The notes below the pieces were generated by a model. It was given only the letters and a program-made list of their open reading frames with translations, ran no database searches and was not told the origin of the DNA. Source: an uncultured Coriobacteriia bacterium (GTDB taxonomy: Bacteria > Actinomycetota > Coriobacteriia > Coriobacteriales > QAMH01). Taken from it: a stretch of 64,000 bases of DNA. The position numbers were made by a program, and so were the translations under genes. This document shows positions 24,735-33,802 of the stretch, in pieces (within the stretch, counting starts at the first letter, position 1; each line of letters opens with the position of its first letter). The stretch is from the NCBI GenBank assembly GCA_959608885.1, contig CAUHSG010000006.1:1-64000 (forward strand), written 5' to 3'.

Positions 24735-25946
24735 CTAGGCCAGGGCCTCATTGCGTCGTGACCACACCGACAGGAGCAGGCCCACGCATATGAAGTTCGT
24801 GAACATGAACGAGGAACCATAGCTCATGAACGGTAACGGAATGCCCGTGATGGGCATGAGCCCCAAGTCCATGCCTATGTTCTCCACAATCTGGAACAAC
24901 CACATCGCCATGATACCAGCTGCAATGAGCGAACCAAACAAGTCTGATGATGACAGGCCTATGCCGAGTGCCGTCATGAGCAGCGCGAGGTAGAGCACGA
25001 GCAATATGAACGCCCCCACGAAGCCGAACTGCTCGGCGTAGACGCAGAAGATGAAGTCGGTCGCAGACTCGGGCAAGAAGCCGCCCGAGGATTGCGTCGC
25101 GTTGCCCCAGCCCTTGCCGACGAGCTCGCCGCTCCCGACGGCAATCTTGGCCTGGTTGAGGTTGTAGGCATCATCGGCGTATTCGGGATTATCCGGATCG
25201 ACGAAGACGAGCAGGCGGCTCATCTGATACTGCTTGATGAGCTGCACATCGCCACCAGTCCAATCGTTGACGACGCCGTTGAGGCCAAGCAAGGCCGCGA
25301 CGCCGACAACCGCCGTGGCAACCGAGATGATGAGCCATCGTCGGGCCACGCCGCCGATGAGCAGGATGCAAAAGCCGACGATGAGAATGACGAGCGCGGT
25401 GCCCAGGTCCTCGCGCATGAGCAAAACGAAGGGAATGAGCAGGATGCCCAGGAGCTTGAGGAAATCAGCACCTCTGACAACCGAGCCCTGGTACTGTGCC
25501 GTTGCCGCACCAATCGCGAGGATAGTCACCGGCTTGGCAAGCTCGGATGGCTGGAAGGTGAGCGATCCGAGCTTGATCCACGACGTCGCACCATTGACCT
25601 CATGTCCAAGACCGGGAACCATTGGCAGCAGAATGAGGATCACGTCGAGGACGATGAGCGGGATGACCAGATTCGCCAGACGGCGATAGTCGAAGAGCCA
25701 GACGCCCACCATGACGACGACGCCGATTCCCACGCCCATGATCTGCCGCGTGATCGAATACTCCGTCTCGGTCCTCGTTACCGCGTACAAGGTGATGAGT
25801 CCGCAAATCAAGATGAGGGCGACCAGGACAAGCAGGATGATGTTGGCCGGAATCGAAAACGAGCGCCTTTCGCCCGAACCCGCCAAGCTGGCAGACGCGG
25901 TGCGCGCGTGAACCTTGGGAGACTTCCCAAACGAAAGCTTCGGCAT
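24735..25946 (-). CDS. rodA: Rod-shape SEDS peptidoglycan polymerase RodA
   Basis: A 403-residue SEDS glycosyltransferase that builds side-wall peptidoglycan with PBP2. It has about ten membrane segments after a 45-residue polar N-terminus. Signature segments are GSLTFQPSELAKP, MREDLGTALVIL (the Glu-Asp pair of the active region) and TGIPLPFMSYGSS. ATG 25946 is chosen; it lies 7 bases after the mrdA stop and is preceded by GAGGAG. It is the last gene of the mre operon. Confidence 0.95.
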   Translation of the reverse strand: MPKLSFGKSPKVHARTASASLAGSGERRSFSIPANIILLVLVALILICGLITLYAVTRTETEYSITRQIMGVGIGVVVMVGVWLFDYRRLANLVIPLIVLDVILILLPMVPGLGHEVNGATSWIKLGSLTFQPSELAKPVTILAIGAATAQYQGSVVRGADFLKLLGILLIPFVLLMREDLGTALVILIVGFCILLIGGVARRWLIISVATAVVGVAALLGLNGVVNDWTGGDVQLIKQYQMSRLLVFVDPDNPEYADDAYNLNQAKIAVGSGELVGKGWGNATQSSGGFLPESATDFIFCVYAEQFGFVGAFILLVLYLALLMTALGIGLSSSDLFGSLIAAGIMAMWLFQIVENIGMDLGLMPITGIPLPFMSYGSSFMFTNFICVGLLLSVWSRRNEALA

Positions 25947-25953
25947 GCCTGGA

Positions 25954-27993
25954 TCAGCGCTCCTCGGTCGCGGATCCGGAAACGTGCTCGGCAGACAGGC
26001 CGAAGGCAGCGGCGAGTACCGAACGCACGGCAGGTGCGGCACACAGGGCACCCGAACCGCCTTCTTCGATACAGCAAACGCACACGTATTCGGGAGCCTC
26101 GGTCGGGCCATAGCCGACGTACCAACCATAGTCGTCCTTGCCGGCAACCTCACCGGTGCCGGTCTTGCCCGACGTGGTGATACCCATATCCGCAAAAACA
26201 TTGCGCACCGAACCTTCTGCGACAACGTCCCTGAATCCGTTGCGCATGGTCTCGATGTTCTTCTCGTCAAACTCGGGCTGAACGACACTGCCCTGATAGC
26301 GGGCGCCGTCAACTGCCGTCATCGTACCATCGGTCGAGATAACGGAATGCAGCAGCACGGGTTTGGGGACGCGGCCCGTGGCAAGTCCCGCATAGCCACA
26401 GCAAACCTGCAAGGGCGTCACGAGCAGGTCGCCCTGGCCAATGATGAGGTTCGAGAGATCACCCGGCAGCCATGCCTGACTCTCAGGAGCATCACGGTTG
26501 AACTTCTTCTTCCACTCGGGTGTGGGTACGCGGCCTTCGGCCTCACCGGAAAGCTCGATACCCGTCTTGGATCCGAAACCCCAGCTCTTGAGATAGTCCT
26601 GCAGAGCCGTCTCGCTCTCGTTGTACTGGTAGAAGTTCTTGGCGATTTCGTAGAAGACGACGTCGCAACTCTCGACGATGCCGTTATGGAAGCCAATCGA
26701 GCCGTGACCCGTCGTCTTCCAGCACTTCTGCGGCCACTCCTCGCCAAAGCCCGTCCACGTGCCCTCACACTCCCACACCGAGTTGTCGGTGACGAAACCG
26801 TACTCCAGGCCCGCAAGGCCCGTGAAGCCCTTGAATGTCGATGCTGCCGGATACAAGCCGGCAATGCAGCGATTCGACAGCGGGTAGGCGGAGTCCTCGC
26901 TCGTCATCTCCTCCCACACGTCTGACGAGATTCCGCCAATGAACTGGCTCGGACTGTATGTGGGAGCAGATGCCATCGCGATGATTTCGCCGGTGTTGCA
27001 GTTCATGCAAACGATAGCGCCGGAACGCGCGCGGTCGTTGCCCGACATGGCTGCATCCGCAAACGCGCGGCGCAGTGCCTCCTCGGCGACCTTCTGCACG
27101 TTGGCATCGATGGTGATGCGAATGTCGTTACCCTGCACGGGCTCAACCGAATCGACCGCGTTCACGACCTCACCAGCTGCGTTGACCTCGACGCGCTTGA
27201 TGCCGCGATCGCCCTGCAGGTACGACTCGAAAGCCTGCTCGACGCCATCCTTGCCAACGACATCACCCGACTCGTAGGTGAGGCCGTTGACTTCCTTCTT
27301 GAGCTCTTCCTGCGAAATCGTGCCCGTGTACCCGAGCACATGCGCCGCAAGATCATCGTTGGGATAGGTGCGTACGGTACGACTCTCGATACGCACGCCG
27401 GGAAAGGCGTTGGGATGCTCGGAGATATAGGCGACGGCGCGGTCGTCGACATCGAGCGCGATGACGCGGTCGGCCTGCGCGCCCTGCGTCTGCGAGGCGG
27501 CCAGCGACGAGATGGTCTCGCGGGGAATGCCCAGCACGTCGGAGAGACGCTGCAACACGAGCTTGTCGTTTTGCACGTCGGCGCTCGCGAGCACGGCGAA
27601 AGTCGAGCGGTTGCCCACGAGCTCGACGCCGTTGCGGTCGAAGATGCGTCCGCGTGGCGCGATGGTCGTGTACTCGTTGATGCGGTTGCCCTCGGCCTTG
27701 GCCGTATACTCGGCGCCCGAAATAACCTGCATTGACCAGAGCTTGACGATGAGCGCGCCGATGCAGGCACCGATGACGGCAACGAAGCCGAAAAAGCGAC
27801 GACGCGTGGGGCCCTGGGAATCGCCACCTTGCCCGCCATGAGCCTCGGTGCTCATGGCGAGCTCGGAGGCATTGCGCGTATCAATGGGAATACGCGTAGG
27901 CCTGCGTCGTCCGGAACGAACGGCAACGACGATGATGGCGATGGCCACGACTATGAGAAGAACGCTGATTGCCGCAAAAATTGCCGCTGTCAT
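25954..27993 (-). CDS. mrdA: Penicillin-binding protein 2 (elongation transpeptidase)
   Basis: A 679-residue class B PBP that cross-links side-wall peptidoglycan with RodA. The pedestal domain lies at about 95-300 (APRGRIFDRNGVELVGNRS). The transpeptidase has Ser385-Thr-Phe-Lys388, the second motif SCD at 442-444 (usually SxN) and KTG at 610-612. Two hydrophobic segments precede the domain (about 3-25 and 67-88), while most PBP2 proteins have one. The loop between them is Arg-rich and so probably cytoplasmic, which would put the N-terminus outside. ATG 27993 has a GGGAG site; a start at Met47 lacks one. Confidence 0.95.
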   Translation of the reverse strand: MTAAIFAAISVLLIVVAIAIIVVAVRSGRRRPTRIPIDTRNASELAMSTEAHGGQGGDSQGPTRRRFFGFVAVIGACIGALIVKLWSMQVISGAEYTAKAEGNRINEYTTIAPRGRIFDRNGVELVGNRSTFAVLASADVQNDKLVLQRLSDVLGIPRETISSLAASQTQGAQADRVIALDVDDRAVAYISEHPNAFPGVRIESRTVRTYPNDDLAAHVLGYTGTISQEELKKEVNGLTYESGDVVGKDGVEQAFESYLQGDRGIKRVEVNAAGEVVNAVDSVEPVQGNDIRITIDANVQKVAEEALRRAFADAAMSGNDRARSGAIVCMNCNTGEIIAMASAPTYSPSQFIGGISSDVWEEMTSEDSAYPLSNRCIAGLYPAASTFKGFTGLAGLEYGFVTDNSVWECEGTWTGFGEEWPQKCWKTTGHGSIGFHNGIVESCDVVFYEIAKNFYQYNESETALQDYLKSWGFGSKTGIELSGEAEGRVPTPEWKKKFNRDAPESQAWLPGDLSNLIIGQGDLLVTPLQVCCGYAGLATGRVPKPVLLHSVISTDGTMTAVDGARYQGSVVQPEFDEKNIETMRNGFRDVVAEGSVRNVFADMGITTSGKTGTGEVAGKDDYGWYVGYGPTEAPEYVCVCCIEEGGSGALCAAPAVRSVLAAAFGLSAEHVSGSATEER

Positions 27994-28005
27994 GCACTCA
28001 TCTCC

Positions 28006-28572
28006 CTATTTGAACCGCGACTTCATGCGAGACATGCTGCGCATGGCACCTTCGCGGCGCTCACCCAAATGCGTGGGCATGCCTGCGCTCTCGTCGACGA
28101 TGACCAAGCCAATCGTGACGAGTGCGATGATGGCGAACACGGCCGTGTACAGAGCCGAGGGAAGCGAGTGGCTCAGTATCGTGAACATCACGGCGCCGCC
28201 CTCCGATGATGTGAGTATGGCGGCGATACCGTAACCGATCTCGGTGATAAGTGACGCAAGAACGGCAACGATGACCGTGGCGATGGGAGTAAACAAGTCG
28301 ATGCTCTCGCCCGCGACGCCCACGGCAAACGCGATGAGCGTGAATACGAGCGCCATGCAGCCAATGGTGCCACTGCCCATAAGATCATAGAGAAGGCCGA
28401 GCGCAAAGCCCGCGATGCTGCCCGCGCCGGTACCCGAGCGCATGCTGATGAGCAGCACGGGGATGAGCAGGAAGTTGGGTGAGCTGCCCATGACAGCGAT
28501 AGCCGGAGAAATACCCGCCTGTAACAAGATGCAGAGGACGATGGTGACAAGGTAGACAACCTGCTTACTCAC
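28006..28572 (-). CDS. mreD: Rod shape-determining protein MreD
   Basis: A 188-residue membrane protein with about five segments (VVYLVTIVLCILLQAG; NFLLIPVLLISMRSG; FALGLLYDLMGSGTIG). MreD links MreC with the RodA-PBP2 complex. The start is GTG 28572, 7 bases after GGAGG; this GGAGG lies within the end of mreC and the genes overlap by 8 bases. The cytoplasmic tail is Arg/Met-rich (MRSMSRMKSRFK). Confidence 0.9.
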   Translation of the reverse strand: MSKQVVYLVTIVLCILLQAGISPAIAVMGSSPNFLLIPVLLISMRSGTGAGSIAGFALGLLYDLMGSGTIGCMALVFTLIAFAVGVAGESIDLFTPIATVIVAVLASLITEIGYGIAAILTSSEGGAVMFTILSHSLPSALYTAVFAIIALVTIGLVIVDESAGMPTHLGERREGAMRSMSRMKSRFK

Positions 28573-29644
28573 CTGTTTCACCTCCGCCCGTACCGGAGCC
28601 CTCGCCAGAGCCGCCTTGCTCTCCGCTACCAGACTCCTGCTGCTTGGCGGCCTGCTCGGCAGCCTTGCGCTCTTCCTCGGCACGTTTGTATGCCTCGTTC
28701 GCCTCGTTGAGCAGCGCCTTGGCAACAGCACCGACCTTGGCAGAAGACGCATTCACCGAGTTGGCGGAATCGACGATCGTCTGTAACAGCTCCTCGTTCA
28801 GAACGCGCGCGGTCTCGGACTCGTTGCCCGTCAAGACAAGAACTTCCTCGCAAGACGCAATATTGAAGAGCGGCTCGACGATGATGCGATGATAGAGCTT
28901 GGATGAATCGGCTTCGATGGCGCGCACCGTGCCAACGACGATGCCACGCGGATACGTGCCGCCGCTACCCGACGAGATAACGATATCGCCTTCGCCCACG
29001 GCCGTGTCGATGGGGACGTACTCGAGAGTGAGCGTTCCGTCATAAGCACCATGCATGATGCCATGCGCACGGGAGTTCTGAATCATGACGGCAACGGATG
29101 AGTTCGCGTCGTTGATGAGACGTACGACGCTTGCGGAGTCGGTTACCGACTCGACCTGTCCGTAGAGGCCACAGGTGCTCATGACGCCCATACCGACGCG
29201 AACGCCGTCACGTGAACCCTTGTTGATGGTAGAGGTGCGATCCCAACCAGTGGTCGTAGCGGTAACCTCGGCACTCAGCGTTTCCAGACCGTAGATGTCG
29301 GCAAACTGCATCATCGCGGTAAGGCGCTGGTCCTGTTGGCGATACTCCTCAAGCTCGGCGACGAGCGTGCGCAACTGGTTATTTTCCTCCTGCAAACGCG
29401 CGACTTCCTCATCGACATCGACAGCGCCGATGTTCGCAAACGGCGTCGAGACGAGCGAGCCGACCTGTTCGATCGGCTTGGTCACTGTCTGCACGACACC
29501 ACGCGCGACCGCAAAGGGGCCCGTGCCTGCAAAGCGCACAGACAACGTGATGAGCATGACGGATATGATAATCAGAACAATCGGAATCCACCAAAGGCCC
29601 GAGCGTCTGTTCTGACTCTGTTTGCCAAACGAGAGTCCTGGCAT
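28565..29644 (-). CDS. mreC: Rod shape-determining protein MreC
   Basis: A 359-residue protein with one N-terminal membrane segment (about 18-38), a coiled coil (EEVARLQEENNQLRTLVAEL) and two beta-barrel domains (TTGWDRTSTINKGSRDGVRVG; PRGIVVGTVRAIEAD). It activates the RodA-PBP2 synthase. The last 70 residues are an Ala/Glu/Lys helix and a Gly/Ser/Glu-rich tail not usual in MreC. The first residues, MPGLSFGKQ, resemble those of RodA here (MPKLSFGKS). Confidence 0.95.
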   Translation of the reverse strand: MPGLSFGKQSQNRRSGLWWIPIVLIIISVMLITLSVRFAGTGPFAVARGVVQTVTKPIEQVGSLVSTPFANIGAVDVDEEVARLQEENNQLRTLVAELEEYRQQDQRLTAMMQFADIYGLETLSAEVTATTTGWDRTSTINKGSRDGVRVGMGVMSTCGLYGQVESVTDSASVVRLINDANSSVAVMIQNSRAHGIMHGAYDGTLTLEYVPIDTAVGEGDIVISSGSGGTYPRGIVVGTVRAIEADSSKLYHRIIVEPLFNIASCEEVLVLTGNESETARVLNEELLQTIVDSANSVNASSAKVGAVAKALLNEANEAYKRAEEERKAAEQAAKQQESGSGEQGGSGEGSGTGGGETGE

Positions 29645-29650
29645 GAAGCG

Positions 29651-30691
29651 TTACCTCTGCTGCATGTATGATTGCGAGAGAAAATCAGGTGCCTCAAGAA
29701 CCATCGCGCAACCCTCGACGACATTGATGAGGGCCGTTTCCGATACATGGACGGGGACGCCGATTTCGGCACGCAGACGTTCATCGAGACCACGCAGCAT
29801 GCCGCCGCCACCCGTGAGCGTAATGCCGTACTCCATAAGGTCACTTGCCAGATCGGGCGGCGTCTCGTCGAGCGTATCCTTGACCGCCTGGATCATCTTG
29901 GCAATGGGCTCCTCGAGAGCCTCTCGCACATCTTCACTTTCAATTCGTACGGTACGCGGCAGGCCCGACAGGAGGTCGCGACCGCGCACCTCAACATCGA
30001 CTTCCTCGACAAGCGGTGCCGCCGAGCCGATGGTGATCTTGATTTCCTCTGCTGTGCGCTCGCCGATGGCGATGTTGTAGTGGGTCTTGGCATACTGCAC
30101 GACAGCCGCATCAAATGCATCACCCGCGATGCGAATGGAAGTCGCGTTGACGATGCCGCCCATGCTGATTACGGCAACTTCGGTCGTGCCACCACCGATA
30201 TCGACGACCATCGAACCAGTCGGGCTATCAACGGGCAGGCCGGCACCGATAGCTGCTGCCATCGGCTCCTCGATGAGAAAGGCCTGACGTGCGCCGGCAG
30301 TGATGGTCGCCTCGAAAACGGCACGTTTCTCGACGGAGGTGACGCCGCTGGGGACGCAGACGACGACACGCGGCTTGGGGTGCCAGGGCATGCGCTTGCC
30401 CTGAGCGCGCGAGATAAAGTAACGGAGCATGGCCTCGGTCACGTCGAAATCGGCGATGACGCCATCCTTGAGCGGACGCATGGCGATGATGCTGCCCGGC
30501 GTGCGGCCCAGCATCTCCTTGGCGTCGGCACCGACAGCGAGAACGCGCTGGTCCTGCTTCTCGATGGCGACAACCGAAGGTTCGTTGATGACGATGCCCT
30601 GACCTCGGACGGACACGAGTGTGTTGGCCGTACCGAGGTCGATAGCCATATCGCTACCGAAGTTGCCGAAGAGTCTGTCTGTCAGCGACAT
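29651..30691 (-). CDS. mreB: Actin-like rod shape protein MreB
   Basis: A 346-residue bacterial actin that positions the elongasome. ATP-site segments are MAIDLGTANTLVSVRG (phosphate 1), VVDIGGGTTEVAVIS (phosphate 2) and ITLTGGGGMLRGLDE (adenosine). The start MSLTDRLFGNFGSD carries the amphipathic membrane-binding helix. It opens the mreBCD-mrdA-rodA operon; 183 non-coding bases separate it from the ndk region, and I could not pick a convincing promoter there. Confidence 0.97.
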   Translation of the reverse strand: MSLTDRLFGNFGSDMAIDLGTANTLVSVRGQGIVINEPSVVAIEKQDQRVLAVGADAKEMLGRTPGSIIAMRPLKDGVIADFDVTEAMLRYFISRAQGKRMPWHPKPRVVVCVPSGVTSVEKRAVFEATITAGARQAFLIEEPMAAAIGAGLPVDSPTGSMVVDIGGGTTEVAVISMGGIVNATSIRIAGDAFDAAVVQYAKTHYNIAIGERTAEEIKITIGSAAPLVEEVDVEVRGRDLLSGLPRTVRIESEDVREALEEPIAKMIQAVKDTLDETPPDLASDLMEYGITLTGGGGMLRGLDERLRAEIGVPVHVSETALINVVEGCAMVLEAPDFLSQSYMQQR

Positions 30692-30832
30692 GGTCGCTCC
30701 TTACTTTATCTGGTTCATATTCGAAGCGTGGCCTGCAAGTGTAGCATGGTTGCATTTTCCAGACCGCAACCGCCACCAAATCTGAACCTATTCCACATAA
30801 CTAGCCGCGATTTCATGCGTGCAAGGTAACGA

Positions 30833-30862
30833 ACGGGGCCCGTCAGCGCGGACGGGCCCCGT
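30833..30862 (-). terminator. Hairpin after ndk
   Basis: ACGGGGCCCGTC (30833-30844) pairs perfectly with GACGGGCCCCGT (30851-30862). It lies 13 bases past the ndk stop on the minus strand. The T run behind it is poor (TTCGTT), so termination may be partial. Confidence 0.65.
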
Positions 30863-30874
30863 CTCAAAACGATC

Positions 30875-31276
30875 TTAGCCGAAGAAGACGCCAATCTCGC
30901 GCTCGGCGCTGGCCACGGAATCGCTGCCGTGGATGACGTTCTCGTCCATCGTCAGGCCAAAGTCGCCACGGATGGTGCCGGGGGCCGCGTCAGCCGGGTT
31001 GGTGGCACCCATAAGCTTGCGCACGGTGGCAACGGCATTCTCGCCGCTCACAACCATCTTCACGACCGGGCCGCTCGTGATGTAGGCGATGAGGCCCTCG
31101 TAGAAGGGCTTGCCCTCATGCTCGGCATAGTTTGCCTTGGCAAGCTCCTCGTTCACCATGCCGAGCTCCATGCGCTCGACGGTGAGGCCCACGCGCTCGA
31201 AACGGTTCACGATCTCGCCGATATGACCGTTACGAACGCCGTCCGGCTTGATCATGGTGTAAGTCTTCTCGATCAT
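30875..31276 (-). CDS. ndk: Nucleoside diphosphate kinase
   Basis: Balances nucleoside triphosphates. It has 133 residues, starts MIEKTYTMIKPDGVRNG and has the motif RGDFGLTMDENVIHGSDS. The active-site region normally reads N-x-x-H-G-S-D, and His in VIHGSD is the phospho-histidine. Length is standard. An AAAGGA site precedes the ATG. Confidence 0.97.
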   Translation of the reverse strand: MIEKTYTMIKPDGVRNGHIGEIVNRFERVGLTVERMELGMVNEELAKANYAEHEGKPFYEGLIAYITSGPVVKMVVSGENAVATVRKLMGATNPADAAPGTIRGDFGLTMDENVIHGSDSVASAEREIGVFFG

Positions 31277-31338
31277 CTTGCTTCAATCCTTTCACTTTCG
31301 CCTGTGCCATCCTAGCAAGGCCTTATCCAATGTTTCTT

Positions 31339-33009
31339 CTACTGCTCGCTCGGGAAATACAGCTGAACGAACTGGATAGCCCACGAAATGCCATCGCGCG
31401 TCAGCACGACCTCGTAGTCGATATTGCCGCCTTGCTCGAGCGTCGCGTTCACGAAGACCGCGGTTTGGTTCATATTGCGCTGCACGGCCACGACCTCGTA
31501 GGAAGTCAGGTCCGCAAGCGATGCCTCCTGAGCGTGCTGCATGCTCGGACTCACGTCCTTGGCCCAGTACTGACTCGTATCACCGTCGTCCTGGACGGTA
31601 GCAAAGAAGTCCTCGGTGACCGTCTCTTGCAGCGGGTATCCATAACCGAGCGCGTAGGCGACAACTGCCGCGCCGGCAATGAGGATGCAGATGAAGACGA
31701 ACACGATCGCGATCTTGAGGCCGCAACCGCGCGCCCTCCGGTTCTGCTTCTTGCCCTTGCGCGCGTTATTGTTAATCTGCTGCTCGCTGATGTCGAAGAA
31801 CGCAGTGTCCTCGGGCGAGGGCATGTGCATCTCGGTGGACTCCATGACATCGACGGTCTCGCGCGCCTCGGCGTACTCGTCGCCAAAATCGAAGGAGACG
31901 CCGTACTCGTAGCCCGGTTGCTCATTGTAGTCGAAGGGAGTCTCATCCAGGCCAGAATCGTAGGCCTGCTCGTCCGACCCCTTGCTATCTACGGTGATGG
32001 TTTCTCCTTGATCGAACTCGATTTCACCCGTGGGTTCCATATCGGAGCCTTCTGCATCACCGAGCGTCTCGGGCAGGGCTTCCATCGCAATCGTCTGCGC
32101 CTGGGAGGGGTCGAGAGTCCCCTCTTCGCCATCTTCGACGTTGACCTGCTGCATCTGCTCGGTTGTTTGCGATGCGATTTGCTCGACATCGGTGCGCGGG
32201 GCGAACGGATCGAAGTCCTCGTCGTCTTCCGGCGAGCTCACGTCCGTCGCAACGGGGGGAATATAGCCGGTGTCGAGTATGCCGGGGGCACGAGAATCGA
32301 CACGCTCCTTGAGCGTGCGGGCGATCTCGTAGTCATGCATGGCAAGCGAGGGCAGCTCCCCGCCGATCTCCTCGGCCTTCTCGAAGGCGTTGAGCGCGCG
32401 CGGTACGCGTCCCTGCGCCATATAGGCCTGGCCGAGGTTGGCGTACGCCTTCGCGCGGGCACGATCGTCAAGGTCGAAGTCGAGAGCGGTCTCGTACACG
32501 GAAACCGCGTCCTCGGGACGTCCGAGTTCCATGAAGCAAACGCCTAGGTTGACAAGCGACTTGGCCGGAGCCGGGTTAGCCGGGTCAAGCGCGGCCTCGC
32601 GATAAGCGGCACCGGCCTCGACCATGTTGCCGAGCTTGAGCTGCGCGGCACCGATACCAGCATACGCCTTGTAGGGCGTCGTGTAGATGGGGTAATCGAG
32701 AGCGCGGCCGAACGCCTCGAGGGCGTTCTCGTAGTCCTTCGTTCCCAGCAGCGCCGTACCCAAGTTGACGTAGAGCGACGGCTTGCGCTTCTCGGGACTG
32801 CCCGTGAGCGCCTTGAGATAATACTCGGCCGCCGAGCGCGGATCGTTGCTCTTCACATAGCAATTGCCGATGAGGTGATAGAACTTGCTGAGGTCGGCGG
32901 GCGCAAGGCCTGCTACGTCGTGCGTGCAGGCGATGAAACCCTCGAGGGCGGCCTTGTAATCACCCTTCGCGTAGGCCTCCTGCGCCTCTTTGAAAACCTC
33001 GACTTTCAT
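31339..33009 (-). CDS. TPR-repeat protein with single membrane segment
   Basis: A 556-residue protein of unknown role. The N-terminal 240 residues are TPR repeats (AYAKGDYKAALEGFIAC; FYHLIGNCYVKSNDPRSAAE; AYANLGQAYMAQGRVPRALN). An acidic, low-complexity region follows (about 250-420). A basic KQNRRARG precedes one membrane segment (about 432-456). The C-terminal 100 residues would be outside and resemble a small beta domain. The topology (TPR inside, sensor-like domain outside) suggests a scaffold. It lies 32 bases after the cyclophilin gene, so the two are probably one operon. Confidence 0.8.
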   Translation of the reverse strand: MKVEVFKEAQEAYAKGDYKAALEGFIACTHDVAGLAPADLSKFYHLIGNCYVKSNDPRSAAEYYLKALTGSPEKRKPSLYVNLGTALLGTKDYENALEAFGRALDYPIYTTPYKAYAGIGAAQLKLGNMVEAGAAYREAALDPANPAPAKSLVNLGVCFMELGRPEDAVSVYETALDFDLDDRARAKAYANLGQAYMAQGRVPRALNAFEKAEEIGGELPSLAMHDYEIARTLKERVDSRAPGILDTGYIPPVATDVSSPEDDEDFDPFAPRTDVEQIASQTTEQMQQVNVEDGEEGTLDPSQAQTIAMEALPETLGDAEGSDMEPTGEIEFDQGETITVDSKGSDEQAYDSGLDETPFDYNEQPGYEYGVSFDFGDEYAEARETVDVMESTEMHMPSPEDTAFFDISEQQINNNARKGKKQNRRARGCGLKIAIVFVFICILIAGAAVVAYALGYGYPLQETVTEDFFATVQDDGDTSQYWAKDVSPSMQHAQEASLADLTSYEVVAVQRNMNQTAVFVNATLEQGGNIDYEVVLTRDGISWAIQFVQLYFPSEQ

Positions 33010-33042
33010 GTTGGAAAGCTCCCTTTGGTAGACGTGCGCCTA

Positions 33043-33573
33043 CTAGTCTGCGTTTTCGATCACGATGTTCTCGATGATGCTGCCAGCGCGAAGCTTGCTG
33101 ATGACATCCAGGCCCTCGATGGTATCGCCGAAGACCGTGTAGTCGGTGTCGAGGAAGTGCTGGGGGCCAAGGCAGAAGTAGAACTGGCTACCAGCGGAGT
33201 CGGGCATGGAACTGCGAGCCATGGCGAGCGTACCATCCTCATGCGAGTTGTTGGGATTGGTCTTCCACTCGCCCTTGATGGAATAGCCGGGGTTACCGGT
33301 GCCCGGCATACCCTCGGGACCGCTCTTGCCGGCGGCCACGTCAGCTGCGGACATCTCGCGCGTATTGGGGCAGCCGCCCTGAATGACGAAGCCCGGGACA
33401 TAGCGATGGAACTTCAGACCGTCATAGAAGCCCTTCTGGGCGAGCTCGACGAAATTGCCGACGTGGATGGGCGCGTCCTCTCCATGAAGCTGGACGCGAA
33501 TCGTGCCCTCGTCGGTGGTGATGACGGCGACTTCCTTGCCATTCGGCGTATATTCCGGCGTGTACAGAGCCAT
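33043..33573 (-). CDS. Cyclophilin-type peptidyl-prolyl isomerase
   Basis: A 176-residue cytoplasmic isomerase. It has the cyclophilin signatures NFVELAQKGFYDGLKFHRYV, PGFVIQGGCPN, and GSQFYFCLGPQHFLD, including the catalytic Arg in FHR and the Phe/Gln residues of the pocket. There is no signal peptide. A GGAGG site lies before the ATG. It heads a two-gene unit with the TPR protein. Confidence 0.95.
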   Translation of the reverse strand: MALYTPEYTPNGKEVAVITTDEGTIRVQLHGEDAPIHVGNFVELAQKGFYDGLKFHRYVPGFVIQGGCPNTREMSAADVAAGKSGPEGMPGTGNPGYSIKGEWKTNPNNSHEDGTLAMARSSMPDSAGSQFYFCLGPQHFLDTDYTVFGDTIEGLDVISKLRAGSIIENIVIENAD

Positions 33574-33662
33574 GAGTCCTCCTGAATCAATGCGTATCGA
33601 AGTTGCTAAACTCTATGATTTTAGACGATAAGTTAAAAGACGGCAAAAATGCGCCCGTAGAC

Positions 33663-33693
33663 GGGACAAAACGCGCCAACCGCGTTTTGTCCC
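33663..33693. repeat. Perfect 13-bp-stem hairpin (GGGACAAAACGCG)
   Basis: GGGACAAAACGCG (33663-33675), loop CCAAC, CGCGTTTTGTCCC (33681-33693). It lies 12 bases beyond the tRNA-Arg end on the minus strand. A short T run (ATTTTTG) follows about 12 bases later, so it may serve as a terminator. Its arm resembles that of the 8301-8335 element. The rest of 33574-33704 shows nothing else. Confidence 0.65.
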
Positions 33694-33704
33694 CTGAAAT
33701 TTGA

Positions 33705-33781
33705 TGGTGCCCCCTACAGGATTCGAACCTGCGGCCTTTTGCTCCGGAGGCAAACGCTCTATCCAGCTGAGCTAAGGGGAC
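33705..33781 (-). tRNA. tRNA-Arg (CCG)
   Basis: A 77-nt tRNA on the minus strand with encoded CCA. The acceptor GTCCCCT pairs with AGGGGGC. The anticodon loop is CTCCGGA, giving anticodon CCG, which reads CGG. The T loop is TTCGAAT. Confidence 0.95.
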
Positions 33782-33802
33782 CGGTTTGTAAATCTATCAC
33801 AT

